Positions 29,129-38,662 of a DNA stretch of 64,000 nucleotides are shown here, piece after piece. The notes below the pieces were generated by a model, which was not told the origin of the DNA, did not search any database, and saw only the letters and a list, made by a program, of their open reading frames with translations. Positions within the stretch are counted from its first letter, which is position 1, and every line of letters begins with the position of its first letter. Source of the DNA: Methanosarcina acetivorans C2A (GTDB lineage Archaea; Halobacteriota; Methanosarcinia; Methanosarcinales; Methanosarcinaceae); contig NC_003552.1 in the NCBI RefSeq assembly GCF_000007345.1, positions 1,116,001 to 1,180,000 on the forward strand, read 5' to 3'. A program made the position numbers and the translations under genes.

Positions 29129-30634
29129 TTAGATCTTTTTCTTCAAAACGGCGTATCCCACAATAAACGCAAACAGGGGCAGGGCAATTACCATGAGTGT
29201 CTTGGCCGCTTCCATCGGAGCTTTGACTATGCCGCTTTCTCCCACGCTTCCGTTCAGGTACTCATTTTCCAGGCTTTTCAGAGTTTTCTGTATTTTTCCT
29301 TCCTGATACTCTGTTATTGCAAAGGAGGAATAACCGGATGTTTTTGCTTTAAAATAGGTATAATTCTCGTCTTCACTGACTTTTTCCGTAGAGAGAGGTT
29401 TCCAGCTTTCGTTATACCACTGCAGGGTTATCAGGGATTCATTGATATTATTTTCCTTGATCCATTCCTTTTCTACCTTGAAGCCTACTGATCCATTTTT
29501 GAGAGAAGTAGGAAGTCCTTCTCCACTATCTCCTACCCATATATTCACATGTTTATATATTCTGCCGGAAGGAAGTTTTGGGACAAGTGTAGATTTGTTT
29601 TTAAGTACTTCTACAATTGTTGTTGTCCGCCTGAATGTCTTTTTTGCATCATATTCGATATACGTTATGCATGTGACGTTTTCCGGGAACTCATACTTAA
29701 TATGATAACCGCTTATCACATTCCTGGTAGCAAGCTCCTTGATTTCGATATTCTTTGCCGGTTCTGCCGAAACACCACTTCCTATGTTGCTGGAACCAGA
29801 ACTTGAACTGGACTTGGAACTGGAACCTGAACCTGAACTCCCGCTGTCATTGTTGTCCTCAGTACTCGATTCTTCAGCAGTTGTGTCTTCAGTTGTTGAA
29901 TCGTCAGTTGAATCATCGGTTGAATCATCAGTTGAATCATCGGTTGAATTATCGGTTGAATTATCGGTTGAATCATCAGTTGAATCGTCAGTTGAATCAT
30001 CAGTTGAATCATCGGTTGAATCATCAGTTGAATCGTCAGTTGAATCATCAGTTGAATCATCAGTTGAATCGTCAGTTGAATCATCAGTTGAATTATCAGT
30101 TGAATCGTCAGTTGAATCATCGGTTGAATCATCGGTTGAATCGTCAGTTGAATCATCGGTTGAATCATCAGTTGAGTCATCAGTTGAGTCATCGGTTGAA
30201 TCATCAGTTGAGTCATCGGTTGAATCATCAGTTGAGTCATCGGTTGAATCATCAGTTGAGTCATCAGTTGAGTCGTCAGTTGAGTCATCGGTTGAATCAT
30301 CAGTTGAGTCGTCAGTTGAGTCGTCAGTTGAGTCATCGGTTGAATCATCAGTTGAGTCGTCAGTTGAGTCGTCAGCAGGGTCATCTGCCGGGTCATCAGC
30401 AGGATCATCAGCAGGATCGTCTGCCGGGTCATCAGCAGGATTATCGGTTGTTCCCGAATCATCGGCTCCAGTACCCGGGTCCCCAGTACCTGAATCTCCG
30501 GAGTCTCCTGTATCCGAACTTCCACTATCTCCAGCTATTTCACCTATAGCAGATGCCATTCCGGGAGCCATTCCTGGAATTATTAGCATTACTAATAGTA
30601 CATAAATTAAATAAGTAAAAAAACCAGTTTTCAT
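29129..30634 (-). CDS. Surface protein with long Asp-Ser-Thr-Asp repeat and PGF-pre-PGF-like domain
   Basis: 501 residues from ATG 30634 (GGAGG ten bases upstream); a longer frame to 30694 lacks signal features. Signal peptide (residues ~1-28, TGFFTYLIYVLLVMLIIPG...ASA), a Gly/Ser/Asp stretch, five to six DPAD units, about forty DSTD units (three with N for D), a Ser/Gly linker, then a ~150-residue domain like the PGF-pre-PGF domain of archaeal surface proteins (ending TSGYSSFAITEYQ), and a C-terminal membrane helix (TLMVIALPLFAFIVGYAVL) with KKKI tail. The acidic repeat probably forms an extended stalk, possibly glycosylated on Ser/Thr. No PGF motif is visible at the C-terminus. Confidence 0.8.
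   Translation of the reverse strand: MKTGFFTYLIYVLLVMLIIPGMAPGMASAIGEIAGDSGSSDTGDSGDSGTGDPGTGADDSGTTDNPADDPADDPADDPADDPADDPADDSTDDSTDDSTDDSTDDSTDDSTDDSTDDSTDDSTDDSTDDSTDDSTDDSTDDSTDDSTDDSTDDSTDDSTDDSTDDSTDDSTDDSTDDSTDNSTDDSTDDSTDDSTDDSTDDSTDDSTDDSTDDSTDDSTDDSTDNSTDNSTDDSTDDSTDDSTDDSTTEDTTAEESSTEDNNDSGSSGSGSSSKSSSSSGSSNIGSGVSAEPAKNIEIKELATRNVISGYHIKYEFPENVTCITYIEYDAKKTFRRTTTIVEVLKNKSTLVPKLPSGRIYKHVNIWVGDSGEGLPTSLKNGSVGFKVEKEWIKENNINESLITLQWYNESWKPLSTEKVSEDENYTYFKAKTSGYSSFAITEYQEGKIQKTLKSLENEYLNGSVGESGIVKAPMEAAKTLMVIALPLFAFIVGYAVLKKKI
29899..30371. repeat. 12-bp minisatellite encoding DSTD
   Basis: About 40 tandem copies of a 12-bp unit (plus strand TCAGTTGAATCA with third-position and purine variants), in frame with the surface-protein gene. 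Copies differ mostly at wobble positions, grouped in patches, which suggests repeated unequal exchange or slippage. The periodicity keeps extra frames open on both strands across the array. Confidence 0.95.
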
Positions 30635-31172
30635 TTTTTTTAGGCCTCCGGCTACACAGACGTAAATAAAGGTCTCTGGTACCCAGTAAGTCAAATAGTC
30701 TCTGGTACCCGTAAGTCAAAAGGTCTCTGGTATCCAGTAAGTCATTGACAATTTATTATATTATTCATATGAACAAAATTTAGAGCCTTGTTTCAAGCGG
30801 ATCTCCCAATAAACCGCTGTCAAAAACAAGATCTCTGCCTAAGTAATCGGGTTCAAGACTTTTCTTAGTAAATCCAGAAGATTATTAATCTAGTTAGTAC
30901 TATATTCTGGCAGGAGTCCTTAAGTTTAGGAGAGCTAACGACAGAGGTCTTTTTATACTCCAGTCATCTTCCTGGGGCCGGAACCACTTCCTCCTTAATA
31001 AATCTGGTGGATTTTTTCCCAACTTTAAATTGTTTCAATCCGATAATGGAATTATACACTTCTTCAACATCTCAATCTGATAACGGGTTCAAAGCTTAAG
31101 TTTCCCTGCACAGGAGGAGTTTTTTCGTTTAAACATTCAAACCTTATCTTGATTGGTGCCATTTTGATCCGA

Positions 31173-31368
31173 TTCTTTAGATCCAATCCTTCAGATTCAA
31201 TTCTTTAGATCCAATCCTTCAGATTCAATTCTTTAGATCCAATCTTTCAGATTCAATTCTTTAGATCCAATCCTTCAGATTCAATTCTTTAGATCCAATC
31301 TTTCAGATTCAATTCTTTAGATCCAATCCTTCAGATTCAATTCTCCAGATTCAATCCCACAGATCCGA
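31173..31368. repeat. Tandem 28-bp repeat upstream of DGGGP synthase
   Basis: Six copies of a 28-bp unit starting TTCTTTAGATCCAATCC (starts at 31173, 31201, 31229, 31257, 31285, 31313) plus a degenerate seventh at 31341. Alternate copies carry CC or CT in AATCCTTCAG/AATCTTTCAG, hinting at growth by two-unit steps. It ends about 35 bp before the UbiA-family gene and so occupies its promoter or leader. The rest of 30695-31172 has no gene. Confidence 0.93.
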
Positions 31369-31402
31369 TACTTTTAATACTTTATAATGCTGCTTTCTTC
31401 TA

Positions 31403-32272
31403 ATGTCTGCCGGAATACGCACATACCTGGAACTTATGAGGTACGGAAACTGCCTGATGGCAGGTTTTGCAGCCGTAATAGGAACTTTGATAGCCTTTAA
31501 TATCCTGACTTCCGGACCTTTAAGTTCAAATTTTACGGGACCTTTCCCTTTTCTTGATGCAGGTTTTGTGTTTCTGGTAGTATTCCTGGTTTCAGGTGCA
31601 GGAAACGCTATCAATGATTATTTTGACATAAAGATAGATTCCATCAACCGTCCGGAAAGGCCCATTCCCTCCGGAAGAGTGCAGGCAAAAGAAGCCCTTT
31701 ACTTTTCTTACCTTCTGTTTGCCGCTGGAACTCTACTGGCTTTCTCAATAAATTCGATCTGCGGGTTAATCGCCCTTTTTAACTCCCTGCTCCTGATACT
31801 GTATGCAAAAACTCTTAAAGGCACCCCTCTTCTGGGAAACCTGAGCATAGGTTACCTTACCGGTTCTGTTTTTCTCTTCGGAGCTTCGGTTTTCGGGCTT
31901 GAAGGGCTTAAAACTCTTTTCGTACTTTTCCTGCTTGCAGCTCTTGCCATTACGGCCCGGGAAATCGTTAAGGATATCGAAGACATGGAAGGGGATAGGC
32001 TGGAAGACGCAGACACCCTCCCTCTCAGGATCGGGGCAAAAAAAGCAGGCTATCTTGCAGTGCTCATTGGGCTCCTTGCCGTACTTTTAAGTCCTCTCCC
32101 GTGCGTTATGTCCATCCTTGGCCTGCGCTACCTTTACCTGGTCTTGCTGGCAGATCTGGGCTTTCTTGCAGCCATTGTCCAGCTCCTTGTGAAAAATAAC
32201 CCGACAAAGTCCTCCAAGATGTTCAAAATAGCCATGTTTTTTGCGCTAATCGCTTTCATTGCCGGTGTATGA
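31403..32272 (+). CDS. Digeranylgeranylglyceryl-phosphate synthase (UbiA family)
   Basis: 289-residue membrane prenyltransferase adding the second geranylgeranyl chain to geranylgeranylglyceryl phosphate in archaeal ether-lipid synthesis. Both aspartate-rich prenyl-diphosphate motifs are visible: [17 protein letters not shown] near residue 73 and [14 protein letters not shown] near residue 190. About eight to nine hydrophobic helices. Length and the absence of extra domains fit the archaeal DGGGP synthase rather than a quinone prenyltransferase. Confidence 0.92.
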
Positions 32273-32406
32273 ACTACATAAATTCCCAGATCCTGCCCTT
32301 ATTTTCTTCTCCTTTATTTCGCAGGGTCTGTGGCTTCAACAGATGGATTAAGAGCAGGTACGGAAACAGGCAGAGAGAAACAGGTAGACAGTTTGACAGG
32401 CCCAGG

Positions 32407-33639
32407 TTAGCAGATAGGCCTCTTTCCTGCAACAAGTTCCATGGAGAAGGAATGAATATTTTCGAGTTCTTTTTCTATAACTTCTGCAGCCTCTTTTTCT
32501 ACTTCGCCTGCTGCGCCTTTTCTCATAATCAGCTGGGCAGTTGCAATCTGGGGCTGGTCAATCGGGGTTCCGATTTCACTGAGGAGCCAGACATATACCT
32601 CGGAGACATCTGGGACCTGATTGTAAATCTCGGCTGCGATCCTGTGGGAAAGGAGGTTGTAGATCTTTCCGATATGGCTTACGGGGTTTTTCCCTGCTGC
32701 AGCTTCACTGCTGACCGGGCGGTTTAAGGGAATTATCCCGTTTACGCGGTTTCCACGCCCCACCTCTCCGCAGTCCGCGTCTTCTGCGGAGGTTCCGGTA
32801 ACCGTTGTATAAATTCCTTCCATTCCCCTGCCGGGAATGTCCAGGGTGTTAAGGGAAGCAGTTGGTTTTACACACATACAGGCTTCGAATTCGGCTCTTT
32901 CTTTTTCTGCAAACCCGGCAGCAAACTCTTCTATCCGGTCATGCAGTTCTATTTTCTTTTTGAAGTAATCCTCTTCGGATTCGACAAACCTGTCTACAAG
33001 AGGAGTAGCAACCGTGAGGTGGACATCCTCTTTGTGCCTTAGCCCCATGACTTTTATGTCTTCCCCGGACTCCGGGCACTCTTTCTTGAACTCTTTTGAG
33101 TTAAGGTAGCGCTCGGTTTCGAGTACCAGCCTTTCTGTAGGGCTCAGAGGCGCATACCCTACTGCTGCGGAAGTATCGTTTGCCCCTAGAATATTTCCTC
33201 CCCTGCTGAAAATATCCGTAAGTTCTGCAGAACCCCTTTTGAGTTCCACCTGGTAAATGACGCTTTCAGGGTCCACAAAACGGAGGTTCTCTGAAAGCCA
33301 GTTCTTTGCAGTCTCGACCGCAAGCCCCGGAATATCGAGCTCAACTCCTTCGTATTCGAAGGTCGCCCTGTCCCCTATGATCAACCTCATAGGGCTTACA
33401 ACTCTTCCACCTCTGAATTTTCCTTCCACCTGGCCTGCAACAAGCATACCCTTGTCTATGTTGTGATGGAGGATGGTTCCGAAGGTCTCAAGGTATTTCT
33501 GGCTGAGATTCACGGAAATCTGTTCCATGATAGCATCACAGATATAGTCCGGATGCCCGAGCCCTTTTCTTTCAACAACCTCTACCTTCTGGCGGTAAAC
33601 TTCCGAAGCTTTTAACTCTTCTACAACAATATTTCTCAA
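32407..33639 (-). CDS. mat: S-adenosylmethionine synthetase, archaeal type
   Basis: 410 residues, the archaeal MAT family (distinct from bacterial MetK). It makes SAM from methionine and ATP. Family blocks: ERKGLGHPDYICDAIMEQ near residue 25, GGRVVSPMRLIIGDRA, SRGGNILGANDTSA, and the C-terminal GRGNRVNGIIPLNRP and GKNPVSHIGKIYN. Start is TTG 33639 with GGGGGA six bases upstream, matching the archaeal N-terminus M-R-N-I-V-V. Convergent with the UbiA-family gene. Confidence 0.96.
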   Translation of the reverse strand: MRNIVVEELKASEVYRQKVEVVERKGLGHPDYICDAIMEQISVNLSQKYLETFGTILHHNIDKGMLVAGQVEGKFRGGRVVSPMRLIIGDRATFEYEGVELDIPGLAVETAKNWLSENLRFVDPESVIYQVELKRGSAELTDIFSRGGNILGANDTSAAVGYAPLSPTERLVLETERYLNSKEFKKECPESGEDIKVMGLRHKEDVHLTVATPLVDRFVESEEDYFKKKIELHDRIEEFAAGFAEKERAEFEACMCVKPTASLNTLDIPGRGMEGIYTTVTGTSAEDADCGEVGRGNRVNGIIPLNRPVSSEAAAGKNPVSHIGKIYNLLSHRIAAEIYNQVPDVSEVYVWLLSEIGTPIDQPQIATAQLIMRKGAAGEVEKEAAEVIEKELENIHSFSMELVAGKRPIC

Positions 33640-33984
33640 ACTCTTTCCCCCGGATCGCCCTTCAGGGCGTGGCAGATACTTTATCGATCTTATTTATGTA
33701 TTTGAAGACAGCGTATGTTGTTAAAAATTCCCCTCAGTGAAGTTTGGATTTTCGGAGAGACCGGATGGGTTCTTCAGTGAAGGTAAGGTCTTCAGTAAAG
33801 ATAGGACATTCAGTGAAGATATTGGTGAACACAGACTAACGGCAGGTCAGTTTAAAAGACATGTCAGTTAAAAGACATGTCAGTTGAGAAAGCCCCTTGA
33901 AAAAAACTAAAAATCCAGGGCGGTTAGGACCTGAATCTGTCTGTGTTAAGCCCACTGCGCCTGTTACGGAGTTCTTCAGGTCTG
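33640..33984. other. Intergenic region with short direct repeats
   Basis: About 345 bp upstream of mat. Contains repeats of the type TTCAGTGAAG (33771-33820) and two to three near-copies of GTCAGTTAAAAGACAT (33847-33890). No gene recognised. Confidence 0.5.
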
Positions 33985-34728
33985 TTAAATAAATTCTGCT
34001 TCTTCCGAATGGCTTTTTTTCTTTTTATCCGCTTCCCCTTTTTCTTTTTCTCCTTCCGGAGAATGCTTCAGGTACTCTTTGATCATCATTGGAAAGGTGT
34101 TTGCGGGCACGAAACGAACTCCAAGTTGCTCTGCCCATTTTTCGATTCCGTAGTCGCTTGCAACGACAGCTGCATCAAGTTCTTTGGCAAGGATCAGGAC
34201 ATCAATATCAGGAGCACTGTCAAGAATTCCATACCTGAGAGCTGCTCTGTACTTATTCCTGAATTTGCCTATTATCCCGCCAATAACTTCCCTTTCTACC
34301 TCTTCCCTGTATTCTTTTTTCTTGTTTTGAGGATTTTCCATGAAAAGGCATTCTGTTGCTGCCTCCCATATTGCATCTTCTGCAACCCCCATTCCCCGGT
34401 TAATCCTTTCTCTCATGTAGGAGACATATTCGTGGAAGATCTGGGAGGTTACATCAACTCTATAGCGGTCAGGAGCTTTTTTCACAAGCCAGGTATCTAT
34501 CTTTGCCGTCACCTCTCTGTCACAGCCGTTGCGACTTGCAAATTCGTACATCTCCTTGTATACCGATGGATAGGGAACATAACAACTGATCCCGAACTGC
34601 AGGCGAGCGTCGGCTATAAGGTCAAGTATCGCTTTCATCCCCTCACAAAGAGATGTATAACCCATAACCTCCCGTGTCTGCAGATCCGTTAGTGCTGTGG
34701 TATCCAGCACGAATCTCTGCTTGAGCAT
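33985..34728 (-). CDS. RNA-free RNase P (HARP family; 'RNA ligase partner' PIN-like protein)
   Basis: 247 residues of the PIN-fold family first annotated as RNA-ligase partner and later recognised as homologues of Aquifex RNase P, which mature tRNA 5' ends without an RNA subunit. Seen here: N-terminal acidic motif [10 protein letters not shown] (residues ~6-15), a helical insertion ([18 protein letters not shown] onwards), and C-terminal acidic residues in [31 protein letters not shown], followed by a charged tail. Archaea with HARP usually also have RNA-based RNase P, so its role here may be secondary. Monocistronic, long leader. Confidence 0.85.
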   Translation of the reverse strand: MLKQRFVLDTTALTDLQTREVMGYTSLCEGMKAILDLIADARLQFGISCYVPYPSVYKEMYEFASRNGCDREVTAKIDTWLVKKAPDRYRVDVTSQIFHEYVSYMRERINRGMGVAEDAIWEAATECLFMENPQNKKKEYREEVEREVIGGIIGKFRNKYRAALRYGILDSAPDIDVLILAKELDAAVVASDYGIEKWAEQLGVRFVPANTFPMMIKEYLKHSPEGEKEKGEADKKKKSHSEEAEFI

Positions 34729-35398
34729 TTTTTCGAGTCCTTTTATGTCTTCTTTACCCTTCTTATGTATTGATCAAGGAGCAATAAAATTCTTTGTCTT
34801 ATTATTTCTTCTTCCTGCTCTTTGCGTGTTGCCCTTTAATCTGTTATCCATAACTTTGATGCTTGTAATCCTCTTATCTATCCGTAACTACGATGCTTAT
34901 ATATCGTTCCCTTATCCATAACTATTATTTATGTTATTATTCACAGGATTTTGATCAAAATGAATAACTGTATATACTCTTAAAACCTATATTTACATAG
35001 GGAAGTTTAAACCAGAAGCTAAAAAGCGGTTTGAAACATATTTTGTATATTGTTTTCTCGGATTGTTCTTGCTTTGGGCGTAAAGTATTTCCGGGAATAC
35101 ATTTTAAAAAAAATAAATATGTTTATTCTTCTTATCGCTTTTGTTCCCGTTTGGGCTGGACTTCTCAGGCTGATATGCCGGCAGCTTATGTTATCCGGCA
35201 GGGTGAAAATTTCGATTGAAGGTGTGAAAAGTACTGAGCCGGAGTGGAAGTTCTGGAAAATATCCCGGTTCGGTATAAAATGGATAAAACAGGCTAAAAA
35301 TGGGGAATCAAATGAGTGCAAGCACGGAGAGTTTAAAACCTTTTGTAGGCTCAGCGCAGGGTTTTGTCAGGAATCCTCTTAGGAAGGGAGGCAACACA
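34729..35398. other. Intergenic region; possible small gene not called
   Basis: About 670 bp. 34840-34930 holds loose repeats (CCATAACTTTGATGCTT / CCGTAACTACGATGCTTA / CCATAACTATTATTTAT). An open frame from TTG 35050 to 35382 (110 codons, one hydrophobic helix near its start) overlaps the next gene's leader; I could not support it by motif or ribosome-binding site. GGGAGG at 35387-35392 belongs to the zinc-ribbon gene. Confidence 0.4.
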
Positions 35399-35746
35399 AT
35401 GAAAGAGTATTGCAATATCTGTGGTCGGGAATTGCTGGAAGACGTGCTGGTTGTGGACACCAGTCTTGATATGAAACCAATCCCATTCAAGGACGTTCAC
35501 GGGGATAAGTCCGATCTGATATGCATTGAATGTGCAATTGATTCGGTTGAGAACCCGCCCTTCGTATGTACCAGGTGCGGACAGCCAATAGAGTTTAATG
35601 AAAAATTCTATGTATTTAAGGAAGCAACTACAAAGCCGGGTGGTCCCAAAGTAAATTTCAAAGAAACGTGCCTCGATGACAAATACATCTGCAGCACATG
35701 TTTCGAAGAGATTATGAACCCTGAGTACGAAAAAGAGGAAGTTTGA
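35399..35746 (+). CDS. Small zinc-ribbon protein, uncharacterised
   Basis: 115 residues from ATG 35399, with GGGAGG seven bases upstream; the frame is open further upstream but lacks signal. Four CxxC knuckles: CNIC (residues 4-7), CIEC, CTRC and CSTC, enough for two zinc sites, each pairing an early and late knuckle. The spacing resembles double zinc-ribbon/LIM-like proteins. No catalytic residues. Could be a nucleic-acid-binding or protein-bridging factor; no specific function is recognised. Confidence 0.75.
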   Translation: MKEYCNICGRELLEDVLVVDTSLDMKPIPFKDVHGDKSDLICIECAIDSVENPPFVCTRCGQPIEFNEKFYVFKEATTKPGGPKVNFKETCLDDKYICSTCFEEIMNPEYEKEEV

Positions 35747-36289
35747 ACAGAAAGCCTGACAGGTAGAATTCTGTTCTCCGCTCCCCCCGAAGTTCTAATC
35801 ACGGGTAAATAACGAGGGGTAAAGAGCCGGGCTCAACTACCCTATAAATCACTGTATCCTAAAAAAGACAGAACTGATCTTCCGGTTCTGTTCCCCAGCT
35901 TTTTCTTAAGCTTTCTTCTCTTTTTTTATTTTTTTAATCGTCCCTCTGTTTCTTCATTCCATCCATTTTCCTACTCTTCTTCTCTTTTTAATTTCCTTGC
36001 TCTTCTTCTCTTTTTAATTTCCTTGCTCTTCTTCTCTTTTTTATTTCTCGTACTTTTTTCTATTTCTTTTATGATTCTGCTCCCCTCAGTCTTTGTTTAC
36101 TGCATTAATACAAATTTTTCACAATCCTGAATCTGCAGATGAATGAATTTTAATTCAATGAAGACATAAATATTGATTTAATAATAGCATAAAGTATTGT
36201 TATCGAAAAAACCATATATTTTCCAAAACCTGAGAAGGATTCTATTCCTGAATTTAATTCATTAGCTCATTATTTCAGGGGGTAATTGA
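35747..36289. other. Intergenic region with tandem 26-bp pyrimidine repeat and thioredoxin promoter
   Basis: A 26-bp unit (TCTTCTTCTCTTTTTAATTT + CCTTGC) is repeated at 35975 and 36001, with a degenerate third at 36027-36049. AAAACCATATATTTT at 36208-36222 is a good BRE/TATA match about 70 bp before the thioredoxin start. GGGGGT at 36278-36283 is its ribosome-binding site. Confidence 0.6.
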
Positions 36290-36682
36290 TTGGACGAGAA
36301 TTATGTGTTTGAAATTGAAGATGCGACTTGGGGACAGCAGGTAGAAGATTCTGAGAAGCCCGTTATTGTAATGTTTTACAGCCCTACCTGCCCGTATTGT
36401 AAAGCTATGGAACCATATTTTGCGGAGTATGCAAAGGAATACAGAGCTTCGGCCATTTTTGCCAGAATAAATATAATAGTAAATCCCTGGACTGCCGAAA
36501 GATATGGGGTCCAGGGCACGCCCACATTCAAGTTTTTCTGCCACGGAAAACCGGTATGGGAACAGGTAGGCCAGATTTACCCTTCCATCCTGGGGAACGC
36601 GATCAGGGACATGATCCAGTATGGGGAGGAATGCATAAGAAAAACCACTCCAGTAGGGCAGGACATCACGGGATATGTATAA
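36290..36682 (+). CDS. Thioredoxin-fold protein with CPYC active site
   Basis: 130 residues from TTG 36290 (GGGGGT six bases upstream). Active site SPTCPYCKAMEP near residues 31-42 and the cis-proline loop GTPTFKFF near residue 78; otherwise the normal thioredoxin order. The CPYC dipeptide is glutaredoxin/DsbA-like rather than the thioredoxin CGPC, so it may act as a disulfide reductase or isomerase of different redox potential. No signal peptide, so cytosolic. Stands alone. Confidence 0.85.
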   Translation: MDENYVFEIEDATWGQQVEDSEKPVIVMFYSPTCPYCKAMEPYFAEYAKEYRASAIFARINIIVNPWTAERYGVQGTPTFKFFCHGKPVWEQVGQIYPSILGNAIRDMIQYGEECIRKTTPVGQDITGYV

Positions 36683-36688
36683 TCCTGG

Positions 36689-37530
36689 TCAGATCGAAGG
36701 TTTCCTGTGCTCCTTTAAAGGTTTCCTATTCTCTTTTTTCCCTCTTTTTTTCCTGTATATTTCTTTTTTGACCAGCCCACACTCGTCAAAAGTGGTATGG
36801 ACAGTGTTGAAGATGCTGAAGGTCTTGCTCGTGGATGTGGCTGCATACAGGGCAACTATGATTGAAATCTGGTACTTGATTGCAAGGATTGGGCTTGCCC
36901 CCCGAGGATTTGCCCTTTCATCATCCCGGGAAGGAAGACAACCCCTGCAGTTGCAATATTGGCGAGCGTAGGCCTGAGTGCGGAGTGAAGGCATTTCCGG
37001 TATAGGGCATTAGGGCTTCATACCTGCTTGCCCCGAGAGAGGCAGTAAAGGTATCTGTTTTCATTTCTGCGGATATCCGTGTAAGATTCTTGCCCACAAT
37101 ATTTCCCCTGAGCGAGTTCCCGAGAATCAGGCTTCCTATGGGGATCAGGTGGCGGGCTTCCAACAGGTTCCCAAGGTCAAACACGAATTCGTTGAAGTAG
37201 AGCAACACGCTTAAATTCGCTATTGTAAAGGAAAGTATAACCGGTAAAAGCAGTTTTTCCATTTTGAGTTCGACGTTGCGTATGGATGTGTAGCTTGCAA
37301 CTGTAACCATTCCCAGAACCCATGCCAGGTTCAGAGCTCCATTGTTCAGCTCAAAAACATAGGTCAAAAAATGCCCGCTATCCTCAGCTGGACTGTCATG
37401 CGAGCAACTGCATTTATAGTTCTTCGGGAGATATGGAGCTTTATCCTGTAACTGATTGCCAGAGGAATCACAAGCAGTAGAAAACAGAGTATCAGGGAAG
37501 GTATCGGTATATGGGGCTTGCCATCTGAAA
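36689..37530 (-). pseudogene. fetB: Decayed FetB/YbbM-type ABC permease
   Basis: Homology to the UPF0014/FetB family is spread over three frames: an N-terminal part (VIPLAISYRIKLHISRR...RMTVQLRIAGIF), a middle part (TYVFELNNGALNLAWVLGM through SLGASRYEALMPYTG) and a C-terminal part (ASPILAIKYQISIIVALYAATSTS). Frameshifts fall near 37370 and 36985, and one junction is a stop (TGA after GIF). FetAB exports iron or is linked to metal/oxidative stress. The partner ATPase gene is broken as well. Confidence 0.85.
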
Positions 37531-37620
37531 ATTCCTCTTTTGATTTTTATACTATTCTTTTCATTCAGTTCTTTATCTCTCTTTTGGATTCAACCCATTC
37601 TTTTTCCTGTAGATGTTTTT

Positions 37621-38190
37621 TCAATCAGGTCCACTGTTTCCTATGGTCACAATCTCTACTCCGTCCCTTTTCCATTTGCGGTCGTGAGATATTATAAAGA
37701 GAGTCCACTGGTCATGTTTTAGAAAGTAGTCAGCAACCTTTTTTTGAGCCCGCATTGAGAGCCGAAGTTGCTTCGTCAAGCAGGAAAATCACTCTTTCAA
37801 GCAGCAGGGCTATCAGAACCCCTATCCTTTGCTTTTCCCCTCCGGAAAGGGTTTCAAAGTCTTATTTTTTTCCGATTCGGTCTGTAAGAACGAATCTCCT
37901 CAAGCAAGTCCTTTACAGACCCTTCTCCCAGGTCCGTATCCTGGGAAACATAGGCTACCTCTTTTCGGACCTGCCAGGCTACCTGAGGATTCAGAGTCTT
38001 TCTCATGTAATAGACCGAGCCTTCTGAAAGCTTTTCAAACCCCAGGAGTATTTTGAACAGGGTTGATTTACCGGTTTCTGATTTCCCTTTCAGCAGGATT
38101 TTTTTCCCTTTCGGAATACAGAGAGAAAAATTAGAAAGCACTTTTTTGCTTCCGAAATGTATACTGGCATTTTCATACCTTATTCACCCT
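37621..38190 (-). pseudogene. fetA: Decayed FetA/YbbL-type ABC ATPase
   Basis: N-terminal half (38190-37854) has Walker A GKSETGKST and a Q-loop region YVSQD; then the frame breaks at about 37860, and the next segment reads [35 protein letters not shown] (signature and Walker B) before another frameshift near 37740, after which ...LFIISHDRKWKRDG completes the H-loop. Upstream of the fetB remnant on the same strand, so a whole exporter operon has decayed. Confidence 0.85.
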
Positions 38191-38662
38191 GCATTTTTTT
38201 CCCCTGATTTTCCTGCTTTCTTAATATGTTTCTTGCATCCCTCCTATTCATTTCTGATATTTCCTCACAGGTTTTTGCTTTTTTCTTTCCTTTTTGTAGA
38301 AAAGTTTTCTTTCCTGCAGCCCCAATAAGAGAAAGTTTATCTATACAGAGGTGTTCTCATAAATCAATTCGTATCAACGGTTCCATATAATTCCTGCAGC
38401 GCGGATACATTTAAAATAAAATGCTACGCATGGCTTGCTGACCATAATGCGCATATCAGTCTCTTGCAGGTTCAAGTTGCAGGCATCAATTATAAGCGTC
38501 TAACTTTACAGACCTTCTCATGCCTGAATACTTATTTCAGCACATTTACGCATTAACATAATTACCTTTTAATATATACACATTTTAATATAATCACTCT
38601 TCAATATATTTATGCTTTTAATGGAGTTATGTCTTATAATCTTGTAACTATGAGGAAAAAAA
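38191..38662. other. Intergenic region with dhs promoter
   Basis: About 470 bp. AATATATACACATTTTAATATAATCAC-type AT tracts at 38570-38612 are likely to contain the TATA box of dhs. No gene recognised. Confidence 0.4.

Noticed and set aside
29739-30605. Long open frames on the plus strand across the Asp/Ser/Thr repeat (up to 288 codons)
   Set aside because: They arise from the 12-bp periodicity; the minus-strand gene has signal peptide, domain, membrane anchor and ribosome-binding site.
31173-31368. CRISPR-like array of 28-bp units
   Set aside because: Units are directly adjacent with no variable spacers and no cas genes nearby.
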